DNA from: Conidiobolus incongruus B7586
Lineage: Eukaryota > Entomophthoromycota > Entomophthoromycetes > Entomophthorales > Conidiobolaceae
NCBI GenBank assembly: GCA_000697335.1
Contig: JNEM01012909.1
Location: forward strand, 1 to 19,994
Reading direction: 5' to 3'
Length of the DNA stretch: 19,994 bases
The notes beneath the pieces were generated by a model. That model was not told the DNA's origin and ran no database searches. It saw nothing but the letters and a program-made list of their open reading frames with translations. Position numbers and translations under genes: made by a program. The number at the start of each line of letters is the position of its first letter. Positions within the stretch are counted from its first letter, which is position 1. Shown here in pieces: positions 10,679-19,994 of this stretch.

Positions 10679-13355
10679 ATGGAAAATAATAACCAACTGG
10701 AAATTTGTTTAACTGAATTAAATAGTTTATTTGGTTAGTTTAATATTATTAATATTATATTTTTATAATAATATTTTATAAATTAGATGCCCAAAGTTTA
10801 ATTCAACATTTTAATCAATATGGAGAAAAATTATTACAAAAGTTTCACGAGTTATCTTCTCTATCATCCAATCAATTCCGCCAAGATTTGGATATCGATT
10901 TATTAACTTTAATAGCTGAAGGTATAGCTAGTTATGGCAGAGTTAGTAAGTTATTTTAGCTATATGCAAATAGATATTATTTAATATGGATTTTAGTTGA
11001 AACTAGGGAGAAAGTAGTTGAGACTTTACCGACGATATTCACCTCCGTAGATATGATATTCGGCGACTCTTACAACGATCTCAAGTTGGAACAGTTGAAT
11101 ACTCAATTGTTGAGAGCTATTGGCAATTTGAGTATAGATTTAGGTATTCATAAATATATGTATATTCATATTATATTCCTTATTGATTAATTTTGGATTA
11201 TAATAGATAATCATAGAAAATTAATTTTAGAGACTAATATATTAGAAAGAGTAGTCGAATTTATAACCTCTTTCAATATTCAATCCTCTCTATTTAAAAA
11301 TGGTATTGGCTGTTTGTTAAATTCTGGAATGGGTTATGGTAAATATTTTAGATATACCATATTATAATTTATTATTAACATTTTGTTCAGAACCTGTACG
11401 TGATAAAATATGTCAATTAATCACCATTCCCAAATTGTTAGATTTATTATTCAATCCCAATGTTTGTGACGATATCACAGTGTTTATAGGTTTGAGATTA
11501 ATTAATAATTTGAGTGAATCAGGTATATTTTATACTATATTAGTATATTTCATATTAATATTATTTAAAGATATTGGATTTGATTCCATTGCAAATGACG
11601 AAGTTAAAGTGATCCAGTTGGTAGATTGGACAGTACAAATCATTAAATCCAATAACGATTACCAAATTCAAATGAGCCAGATTTTAGTCGATTTATTGGA
11701 ATTGATATTAACAACTCGAGGTAAATTATATTAAATCATGTAAAGCTCATACAATATTTATACTATATTTCACTAGAGAATTATCAAGTTTTAATAGTGA
11801 AACATAACAAACTAATCCCCCTAATCGATTTATTACAATATACAAAACAATTCTTTACTGGGGACAAAGATGAAGATAAAGAAATTTTACAATTGAGAAC
11901 TGTTTTAGTTCGTGTAATAGTTGGAATTGCTTCTCATGGTAAAATTATTAATTATTTTAATATGAATAACTTCATTAATGGTAATTTTAGATGATAATTT
12001 GAGTTTATTCAATGATGAAATCATAATGAATAAATTAATTAAATGGTTGGACGATCCCTCTGATAAGGAAACTTGCAGTGCAGGCGGTTTATTCTTAGGG
12101 AATTTGGCTAGAACAGGTAAATATAAGAATAACTACGGCCAATTTGCAACTTATTTACGAATCAAATTTAGACAAAAACTGTCACGATTTAGTTCAAAAA
12201 TATCAAATTCACCAAAAAATAGTTGAAATTATGAAAAATGTAACCGATTTAAATGTAATTCATTCCATTATAGGTCTTTTGAAAAATTTGTGCTTATCAG
12301 GTAATGCTCATACAATTTACATAGCTTTAGTATTAATCAAATATTATTAAGATGATAATAAACCTATTATCAACAAAATGAATGTCATTCCTCTGGTTAT
12401 CCCTTATCTTGAGAAGGACTCAGCTCCTCCTCTCCAATTTGGTACGATTGGCGTACTAAAGCATCTTACATCTAAAAATGGTAAGTATCAAATTATATAT
12501 TTATATACTATATATTAATATTGATATTTCAATAGAAGAAAATTCATTAGCACTCTGCCAAGACAAGAATAAATATTGCGAATTACTTCCAATTACTAGA
12601 TTATGCAATCTAGTGAAAAGGAGTGATAATCAAGGCATTAAGAGTGAAGGCACTAGAGTCATTATCAATGTCATTAAAGTGATCTATTCATCAACTGACA
12701 TCTATAGTAACTATATTATTAATGTAATTTAAATATCAATTATTAATTAATTTTTATAGATGAATATGGTCACTTACTAAAACAAAATGAAATGATTCAA
12801 CCCATTATCGATCTAGTCAAATCTACTAAATTTGCAATTTTACAGAATGAAGGCATTATAGCACTGTCTCTCTTATGTATTAATCAACAAGATGAAGGTA
12901 ATATATATTAACACTTATATATTATCCATTATTTAATTTATCATTAATTAGCTGATAAAATCCTAAAAATTTATGTTGAGGACGATGTCGAATTTAAAGA
13001 CGAAACCAATCAACCCGAACTCCCAGCCGTCTTACCTTTCAGTAAAGCTATCGATATATTGTTAAACTACTCGAGAAAGGAATACACCATTCAAATTCAG
13101 TTCAATACTCTCGCACTATCACATCAGTTAGTCTTAAATGCTGTGAATAAGAAAGATCAATTAGGTAATTTCTATCATATCTTTATCTGATATTTGTATT
13201 GACAATATTATATAGGCGATATTTATAAACAATTTCAATCCAAAATGCAATTCACTATATCAAATTTTAAATCCAAGTTGGATAATTTGTCCCAGACTGA
13301 TGATTTAATTGATAAAATGAAGTCGAATGTTTACTTAATTTTGAATATTATATAA
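10679..13355 (+). CDS. RAP1GDS1: SmgGDS/RAP1GDS1-like armadillo-repeat protein, 14 exons, 660 aa
   Basis: Exons are 10679-10733, 10787-10945, 10997-11143, 11207-11338, 11391-11522, 11571-11720, 11777-11938, 11991-12116, 12172-12300, 12352-12480, 12536-12706, 12760-12897, 12952-13164 and 13216-13355, summing to 1983 nt. The protein is a string of helical armadillo-like repeats, most about one exon each, with repeat-like phrases such as LLRAIGNLSID, IGLRLINNLSES, CSAGGLFLGNLART, IIGLLKNLCLS and TIGVLKHLTSKN. The overall layout matches SmgGDS (about 560-610 residues in animals), which binds Ras/Rho-family GTPases with polybasic, prenylated tails and acts as chaperone or exchange factor in the cytosol. 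Residues 534-605 form a longer acidic-to-helical segment, and a short Lys-rich helical tail closes the protein. All 13 introns are phase 1 and usually create Asp, Glu or Gly across the junction. The family call rests on layout and repeat flavour; another ARM protein is possible. Confidence 0.83.
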
Positions 13356-13740
13356 TAATTAAATATTAAAAATTAATAATAAAATTAATAATAATTTTTA
13401 CCAATTTTAATTATATTATTTTCTAGGTTAATTTAGTATTTTTAATGATTTAAAATTTAATCAGATTATAACATTTTTGGCTAAATCATATATACTAAAA
13501 AATCATTTTTGAATAATCTCAATAAACATTTTTTAGTATTATTTTTTTTGGAATCTATTTTAACCTCTCTAATATTGAAATATTCAAATTATCATTAAAT
13601 ATATATTTTTTATATATACAATATTAATTTTTCTATTATTAATATCAATAATTAAAATATTATAATTTTGTTAATTTTGAAAGCATATTCAATAATTTTT
13701 AAAACCCTGTATATTTTCTTCCATAAAATATTTAATTAAT
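13356..13740. other. Very AT-rich intergenic spacer
   Basis: The 385 nt after the SmgGDS-like stop are extremely AT-rich (13561-13620 has 8 G or C in 60 by my count). There is no coding or structural signal apart from A/T homopolymer runs. The sharp change in composition at about 13740 marks the edge of the candidate RNA gene. Confidence 0.6.
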
Positions 13741-14090
13741 CTAATTGTACTTGAGGAAGCAGTGCTCTGATTATAATTAACAAAGGAGAAAGGGTCATCC
13801 TGGGTATTCGGAGATAAGATGGGTTGAAAGAGAGTTTCATTGATTATGCCAAATAGGGAAGAGGGCCCAGACCTGGTTGATGATCCTATGAATCAACCAA
13901 ATTCCGGGTTTTATAACGCAGTTAGGATAAAGTGATTTAAGAGGTATTGTGGTGGCTTTGTTTAATAGCAAATCTATGGACCAAGAATAAGTGAATCTCT
14001 ATGTGAGGGAAGAATGATATCCACATTTGATATTAGGATACTTGATGAGAGTAGAGGCTCCTGTCTCATCACAGTAATCAAACTTTATTA
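13741..14090 (+). ncRNA. Candidate structured non-coding RNA in a GC-rich island
   Basis: G+C is 33-47% per 60-nt line from 13741 to 14040 by my count, against 13% at 13561-13620. Perfect hairpins on one strand are TGAAA/TTTCA at 13825-13839, TGGTTGAT/ATCAACCA (8 bp, 10-nt loop) at 13874-13899 with a possible outer CCC/GGG pair, TATCC/GGATA at 14018-14040, and GATGAGA/TCTCATC (7 bp) at 14044-14070. A long-range TGATTA (13768-13773) / TAATCA (14075-14080) pair could close the whole domain. A run of five T at 14094-14098 could end a Pol III transcript. GAGGAA near the 5' end and ACAG just before the closing strand recall RNase P RNA conserved regions I and V, and the length would fit, but the match is too loose to name it. 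The minus strand has a run of about 60 open codons with no ATG-led gene model. Strand is assumed. Confidence 0.5.
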
Positions 14091-14259
14091 AAATTTTTAA
14101 TTAACCAATTAAATTGAATAGTCTTTAATTCATTTACGTATCACATAAATTCTGAAATTTTTAATCAATTTAAAATATCATAAATGATTTTCTTTACATT
14201 TGAATATTCAACATTATTTAAAATTAATAAAAAATATAGATCAGCTTAAAATAATATCA

Positions 14260-15916
14260 ATGAATAGTTTTAAAGATATTGACTTGGAAAATGCCATTAA
14301 AACCAAATTGCCTGATTCTCCTGAAAATTCGTTAGATTTAACATTTAATAATGAAGTATTGAAAGATGTAGAATTGGAAAATAATGAATTGAAAGTTGAT
14401 AAAAATGATAGTAATATGTCTAAGAATTATCTCATTAACAATATTTATAATTTTATATTAAATATTATTTAGAAGATAATAACCAAGAAGTTAATTTTGA
14501 ATATACAACCAATTTCAATAATGATATTTTAACAATTACTCAAGACACAAACTTCACCGAAAACAATGCAGAATTTGACGATTTTCAATTTTCACCAAGT
14601 TTACAAACTCCAAATAAAGAAGAGTTTCAAGAAGCTGAAGATGACGAATTCGGTGAGTTTGAAGACCAAGAAGAAGGTAACTGTTTTAAAAAATTGTGTT
14701 TTATATAGTTTTAATTAATAACATAATTTTTAGAATTTGACGATTTCACATCAAATGGTAAATACGATAATATGAAAATACCCCTTTTATTAGGATATTA
14801 ATAATATATTTAGAATTTCGAGATTTCAATACTTTTTCATCACCAACAACAACACCAGCAATTGAATCTATTTCCACAAATAGTCATTGGTGGTCAGAAA
14901 CTCCAGAAAATGTCAATAGCAGTTTGAATACTTTGATACAGAATTTAGTAATACAAAAACCAATATTTCTAATAATTATATTTCTAATATTATTATTATT
15001 ATTATTATTATAGGAGAATAGTTTTATGTATGATTTTGGTAATTTCATTCAATACCATTTTCAATTAAACATTTCTAATCATTATTTTAATTTAGAAAAT
15101 TTTGAAAAATCTAATGTAAATTCTACAATGTGTAATTTACCATTTGAAAATGACGAAATGTATATTATATAAAACATCCTTAACTCTATTCATCATTAAA
15201 ATAATTTATTAGAAATGAAATTTGGGAATTAATCAATATAACAGAAACTCAATTTAACCCAAAATACCAATTTAAACCCAAATTAATTTGGAAAAATTCA
15301 GAATTAAAAAAATTAGTTTTAAATTCTTTAAATATTGACATCAATTTAGAAGAAGTAAATATCCTTTTATACATAATATTTATATATATCGTATTAATCA
15401 TATTTTAGACTTCTCCATTCATTCAATCGTTTTCATTACCGGATCCTGAACAATCTAAGGAAGAGTACTTGAATTTGGCAAGTAAAGTGGTGAATAAATT
15501 TAATGCAAATTTGGCTCAAAATTTGACTGAAATATCACCAGGTAAAAAACTAATAAAATAGTAAAATAATGTAGTCAATAATTTCAATTTAGATCATATG
15601 ATTCACTACCCCCTCAACGATCTCAACCAACTACAAGCTACATTGGACAATATGCTACAACAGACGGAACTCTGTATAGCCCATTATGAGGAGAGTATAT
15701 CACAGACTCAACTGGATATTGAGACTTACAATCAAATGATTGAAAATATTGTGAATCAAGCTCAAAATATTAAAAATAATACCACTAAAAAATCTACAAG
15801 TAATTATTAATTAACAGTTTTTTATTTTATTACTAATGATTTATTTAGAATCTCTATGGCGTGGTACTAAATCTACCAAAATTCAAGAGAATCAAAATAA
15901 TAATATAACGTCTTAA
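14260..15916 (+). CDS. Aftiphilin-like clathrin/adaptor-binding protein, 10 exons, 383 aa
   Basis: Exons are 14260-14410, 14473-14676, 14734-14757, 14814-14947, 15014-15038, 15096-15159, 15213-15354, 15409-15541, 15593-15799 and 15849-15916, summing to 1152 nt, with two tiny exons of 24 and 25 nt. Residues 1-130 are acidic and carry repeated acidic-phenylalanine motifs (EFDDF at 84-88, EFGEF about 109-113, EFDDF at 119-123, EFRDF at 127-130), the kind that bind AP-1/GGA ear domains. A WWSETP segment is at 152-157. Residues 203-248 (EIWELINITE... then LIWKNSELKKLVLNSLNIDI) match the pattern of the aftiphilin clathrin-binding box: W..L, a tryptophan-Ser/Asn spacer, then LL.SLGID. Residues about 297-350 form a Gln-rich predicted coiled coil. 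In animals aftiphilin works with AP-1 and clathrin at the trans-Golgi network; that role is inferred. It ends 127 bp from the convergent protease-like gene. Confidence 0.72.
14989..15010. repeat. ATT microsatellite at an intron 3' end
   Basis: An uninterrupted run of about seven ATT/TAT units sits directly against the acceptor TAG of intron 4 (14948-15013) of the aftiphilin-like gene. It occupies the place of the pyrimidine tract and makes this intron, at 66 nt, longer than most of its neighbours. Confidence 0.8.
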
Positions 15917-16043
15917 AAATTCATCATTTTAATTAATATTTATATTGTTTATTAAATTAATAAAAATTTTTAAATAGTTTAATTGTTCTATTAATAATAA
16001 ATATGATTTATTAAATATCAGAATATTGATTCTATTTGTATGA

Positions 16044-16838
16044 TTAAATCGGCAATGGTCCCATTAAACTTTTAATTAATGGAATATAAGGATGCAATTT
16101 AATGAATGCTGATGGTTTTGCGGTAGCACTATCCTTACTCAAAATCGTGTTGATACCTACCAAGTAGTCTTTGCCGTCTTTCGAAAAAATTAATGGACCA
16201 CCCTCATCGTTGCAGTTGGCACCCTGATCCCATTGCTGAGTGCAAATGTTAGCATCTGAGAGATTATATCCCTTCTCGGCCCAAGTATTGCACACGTCTT
16301 TAGGCTGAATTGTCAACATAATTTTGTTGAAATTACTACTCTCAACATTCGAACTGGGATCACATTGATAGCCCACCGATGTCAAAGTAGTACCTACTTT
16401 GCTAAACTCATCACCCTCATCCAAACTCAGGGGTGGGAAATTGATGGGTTGGAAGAAGTCTTTGAATGGATGCACCTTCAAAATAGCCAAATCGTTCACT
16501 CTAGTTTTGGCATCGTAGCCTGGAGCCACTGTCAACGACTGACCAGAATACACAAGACCCCAAATCTTTTGGAAGTCGTCATTCTTAACAGGGTCTGGGA
16601 TGTTAATGTCGATTTGGTCTATAGGATCATTAATGCAGTGTGCTGCTGTGATTAGAGTATATGAGTCTATCATCACACCCTGGCATTTTGTTTTTGTGGT
16701 GTTGATATTGGTTATATCTGCTAAGTAGGTATATTGAGGTACTGATGCAGGTTGTCCGCCGTAATTTCTTTTATTTAAGTTCAATGATTGAACTGTAACT
16801 AAATTTAATAATAAAGAGTATAACGAAACTTGAATCAT
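16044..16838 (-). CDS. Secreted chymotrypsin-fold (S1) serine protease homologue, probably inactive, 264 aa
   Basis: A single intronless frame begins with a hydrophobic signal sequence (residues 1-18, ending TVQS), then a short basic stretch ending KR before NYGG (25-28), where active S1 enzymes have IVGG. The fold motifs follow: TAAHC (His67), VNDLAILKV (Asp116) and VGYQC, then NICT...ANCNDEGGP (about 198-215). His57 and Asp102 equivalents are kept, but the nucleophile Ser195 is Glu212, the oxyanion-hole Gly193 is Asn210, and the loop after the preceding Cys is one residue short. The Ile16 needed for zymogen activation is Asn25. Six cysteines (52, 68, 159, 183, 199, 209) can pair as in the family. 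The frame is intact, so this looks like a kept pseudoenzyme rather than a dead gene. Such homologues act elsewhere as binding or regulatory proteins; the target here is unknown. It is convergent with the aftiphilin-like gene. Confidence 0.92.
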   Translation of the reverse strand: MIQVSLYSLLLNLVTVQSLNLNKRNYGGQPASVPQYTYLADITNINTTKTKCQGVMIDSYTLITAAHCINDPIDQIDINIPDPVKNDDFQKIWGLVYSGQSLTVAPGYDAKTRVNDLAILKVHPFKDFFQPINFPPLSLDEGDEFSKVGTTLTSVGYQCDPSSNVESSNFNKIMLTIQPKDVCNTWAEKGYNLSDANICTQQWDQGANCNDEGGPLIFSKDGKDYLVGINTILSKDSATAKPSAFIKLHPYIPLIKSLMGPLPI

Positions 16839-17622
16839 AATAATAAGAAATTAAAAAGTAAATTAACTTTAAGACTAGAAATATACAAAGTATTTATTTA
16901 TTAATTTTTAGAAAATTTTTAGTCAACCCCATATTCAAAACCAACCTACATTTTGATTCTTTGTTTACGTAAAATATTAAGTTTAAATTGATTGATTATC
17001 ACTTGAAATTACAATTAAATTACCTAGAGTTTTACATTATTGGTCCTTTATGATTATGGAATTAATAGATCACTTCCGAATCTTATATTGATTGGGTATT
17101 TTTGCAATAATTATGTTCTAATCAGTTCCAACCAAAATATTAATATAATTTACATTTTTATCAATGAGTGTTACTATTTATTTTGATTGGATGAATTTTC
17201 TGTTCTTTGTAGAGCTTAAAAATGGAAGCATTTTTAATTACATAAAAAATCTATCACAAACACTATATAATGAATATCAACTTGAACTATTTTCTAAAAT
17301 TATTTATCTATATTAAAATTATAATTCGAGGCTAATTTTTTAAAATCAATGAATAATATCATCAAAAAAGTTCATAATAAAAATTTATTAATATTATATT
17401 CATTAGAATTTTGTCATAATATTTTACAAATATAATATTAAATTTGATTATCAATCTCAAATTTCAATTTGATACAAATTTCAGCTATATAAGTTCAAAC
17501 TTTTAAAAAAATAAAGTGGTAATTTGACAAATTTAAAGTATTGAATTCGTTGATGAATGTTATAAAAATCTCAATATTTTATAAATTCATTCAAAATACA
17601 TAATTAAATCATTGTTCAAAAT
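16839..17622. other. AT-rich intergenic region
   Basis: This is upstream of the protease-like gene. It is AT-rich with no coding pattern, no hairpin cluster and no repeat that I can see. The promoter of the minus-strand gene should lie in its first few hundred bases. If the cysteine-rich exon at 17623 belongs to a larger gene, its upstream exons are not recognisable here. Confidence 0.5.
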
Positions 17623-17934
17623 TTGTTTAATTTATCAATATTTGGACTTCCTCACGTTTTTTTATTCATTTCAAGTGGTGCACAATGCCAGGATCTTGAT
17701 AAAGTTTGTAAAAAAATTGGCAACAAATACACTCCTTGTATAGTGCCTACTGGATGTAAATTTGTCTGTATAAGGAAATCCAAATCAGATCTCATAATAT
17801 TTTATACAAATAATGGAACAAATTTTAAGTTGGGTTCATCAGATTTTGGTATGTGTAAGAGTGTTGAGTTTTATCACAGTTTCCTACTTATTAAATCAAT
17901 CAAAAATATTTGTAAAAATTCCAATCATCTTTAA
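17623..17934 (+). pseudogene. Lone cysteine-rich exon, possibly an ADAM-type cysteine-rich domain remnant
   Basis: The open frame has no ATG at its 5' edge. Its convincing part begins after the acceptor-like TTTCAAG ending at 17675 and runs to a canonical donor GTATGT at 17849. This part encodes about 57 residues with seven Cys (SGAQCQDLDKVCKKIG, then TPCIVPTGCKFVCIRK, then NNGTN and SSDFGMC). The order of spaced Cys, a GC.F.C step, an NGT turn and a G.C end recalls the cysteine-rich region following the disintegrin domain of ADAM metalloproteases. No protease domain or signal peptide is found nearby, so this is either an isolated decayed exon or one exon of a small secreted Cys-rich protein whose other exons I cannot find. 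The reading past 17848 is probably intron. Confidence 0.35.
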
Positions 17935-18960
17935 ATATTAATTGAAACCTGTTCTATTGTTGACAAAGTGAAAGGATTTACAAACTTGAAGGTTTTTTGC
18001 AAGGTACATTATTTAATGAAATCCAAACTAATTGATTTGAAAAATATACAATTTTTATAAACTGAATTATAATTTCATGTCTCAAATTAATATTATTAAA
18101 ACGAGTATTTTATATTAAGCATGCTATATAATTAAGAGAAATACCACTTGATGATTTTTACATAAACAATAAGGTTATAGTAACTATATTTGATCCTTGG
18201 TTTTGAACATTTTTGAGTTTTCATTAGTTGTTATATAGAGATAATTTTATAATAACTTATCTTAACCAACTTCGCTTTCTTAAAAATCGTGCATTAATTC
18301 AAAAACTGACTAGTATATTACTGAAATTTAAATTGATATTTGAGAAAAATATTGAAAATATTATGTAATAGTCAATTAACTAAACTACTCAATATACTCG
18401 ATTGATTTTGAGACTTAAGTGATTGAAAAATTATTGCGACGTTGAAACTATTTACAGGTATATAAAAATTTGGTGTACTTGTGTCAGTTATTAATTTATA
18501 ACCCATTCCAGACCACTTATAAAAAAGTTGACTTGTTTTGTTTATACTTACTGATCTAATTATTTTTTTAATATTCAGATAACCGTTAAGTTTTATATAT
18601 TAATATAGCGTATCAATTCATATTTATCATATAGCATTTACTATTTATTAATATTAATATTATATTAGAAAAACTAAATTGAATCTTAAAAAATTTTTGA
18701 GTCAATAATAATAAATTATAAAAAATATATTATTTCAGATTATAATAATTTTATATTCTAATATCAAATATTAATATAGATAGCATCTGACAAGATAAAA
18801 TATATATTGAATTAATTCATTATATATTTACACCATATTTCATATAAATTTATTATTTTGTCTCATCTTTTAAATATATTATACATTTTGAAAGATTATT
18901 TATATATAAAATATATAGGAATATAAATATTTTGAAACTATATATATATTTTTATTTTAA
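17935..18960. other. AT-rich region without recognisable features
   Basis: About 1 kb of AT-rich sequence that becomes steadily more extreme from about 18560 onward. I see no open frame over 60 codons, no tRNA and no clear repeat unit. It grades into the decayed block to its right. Confidence 0.5.
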
Positions 18961-19994
18961 TTATTTTTTTATTAAAATATTTTGATTTTAAAACTAACAC
19001 TTAAATTTAATCATACTTAAATTAAATAGTAATTATCAAAAGGCTTTTATTTTTATATCTTTAAAACTTAACTATAAACCCTTTAAAATCATTTAAAACT
19101 TGCAAATAGCTTATAAAGATGGTGTTTTATCTAAAATTACCATATATTGCTAAATTTGTGATTTTAAAGTTAGAAGGGATATTATTTAAAATTTGTTAAA
19201 ATTTAAAAGATTAATTTTTATTATTATTTTTTTACTTATAAATAAAATAAAAATATATATTAAGAAATATCTTTTTATTTTAATTAAAGAATTATTAAAG
19301 TAGTTTAAAATCAATTATATAAGTATATTATATATACTTAAGTTTAGACTTAAATTAATTAATAAAAATATAAAATAAATACCTTATAATTTAACAAAAG
19401 CTTAAAAAAACTAGAGTAACTATAATTAAATGAAATTTATTAAGATATAACTAAAAACAAAGGTTTTTATAATAAATATTTACAATTAATAAATCATAAA
19501 TTCTTTTATATAATTATTTACTTAAAAATAAAATAAAATGTTAAATTAATTCTTTTTATAAATTTTAATAGATAAATACTTTAAATATAAGCAAGTATTA
19601 ATTATTATAATAGATTATAATGGTATATAATTTTCTTATATAATAACTCAAGAAAAATTAATTAATAGTAAATTATATATTATTTTTTTAAATAAAATAA
19701 TTTTTAAATAGGGTTTTTAATATAAATTACAAATATTTATTATTTTATATACTAATTGTAAAATATATATAATTAAAGTTATAAAAGATTTTTTATATAA
19801 AAAAACTAGAGAAAGTTATTATATCTAATATATTCACTTGATTATAATTTATATGATTATAATTATTTTAAATAATTAAAAAATTAGCTTATTAGAAAAA
19901 GATTCCTATAAATAAATTAAATTAATTTATAAAATATTAAATTTCAGTCTTTAATAAAAAAACTATTTTTTAAGTTTTAAAAGCTTATTAAAAG
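18961..19994. repeat. Extremely AT-rich decayed block, unclassified, continues past the window
   Basis: G and C are almost absent over about 1 kb, with ten-base runs often wholly A/T. The texture matches the Tc1-like fossil at the left end of the window: dense stops in all frames, few C bases, and TA-rich words. I tried all plus-strand frames and part of the minus strand by eye for transposase, integrase or polymerase motifs and found none that I trust. It is probably another old repeat that has lost its C and G bases, but simple AT-rich spacer cannot be excluded. Confidence 0.35.

Noticed and set aside
13870-13890. GATGATC within the RNA candidate, recalling the U3 box C region
   Set aside because: The U3 5' box A region and a terminal box D are absent, and the motif is half inside an 8-bp stem.
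16365-16655. 96-codon plus-strand frame opposite the protease-like gene
   Set aside because: It is a shadow of the intact minus-strand S1-fold frame and has no features of its own.

Overview
The window looks like nuclear DNA of an AT-rich, intron-dense fungus. Three of the five clear genes have 9 to 14 introns, nearly all 48 to 66 nt long with GTAAGT-, GTATNN- or GTAAAT-like donors and TAG acceptors. The gene set (a SAC3/GANP protein of the THP3/LENG8 type, a SmgGDS-like armadillo protein, an aftiphilin-like clathrin-binding protein, a lengsin/FluG-type class I glutamine synthetase, a secreted trypsin-fold protein) and a Tc1-like transposon fossil suggest an early-diverging filamentous fungus. 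An Entomophthoromycotina (Conidiobolus-like) genome is my best guess. That placement is inference from composition and gene content, not from a marker gene.

Layout. 1-1143: the 3' part of a badly decayed Tc1-like DNA transposon. 1533-4220 (minus): a 15-exon THP3/LENG8-like gene. 4221-7880: a long AT-rich stretch with no gene I can support. 7885-8080: a GC-richer island just upstream of the glutamine synthetase gene, with four CCAAT boxes and a competing 51-codon antisense open frame. 8213-9650 (plus): glutamine synthetase family gene with one intron. 10679-13355 (plus): a 14-exon SmgGDS-like gene whose 13 introns are all phase 1. 13741-14090: a GC-rich island with several perfect hairpins, a good candidate for an unannotated structured RNA. 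14260-15916 (plus): a 10-exon aftiphilin-like gene. 16044-16838 (minus): an intronless secreted chymotrypsin-fold protein that has lost the nucleophile and probably cannot be active. 17623-17934 (plus): a lone cysteine-rich exon, perhaps an ADAM-type remnant. 18961-19994: an extremely AT-rich, unclassified, decayed block.

The genes do not form one pathway. They cover mRNA biogenesis, nitrogen or amine metabolism, small-GTPase handling, clathrin traffic and secretion. I rebuilt the exon models by hand. Each gives a coding length divisible by three with no internal stop (1941, 1389, 1983, 1152 and 795 nt including stops), which is the strongest internal check available without transcripts. The genic core lies between two decayed AT-rich blocks at the window ends. 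The left one carries the C-to-T and G-to-A marks of repeat-directed mutation.
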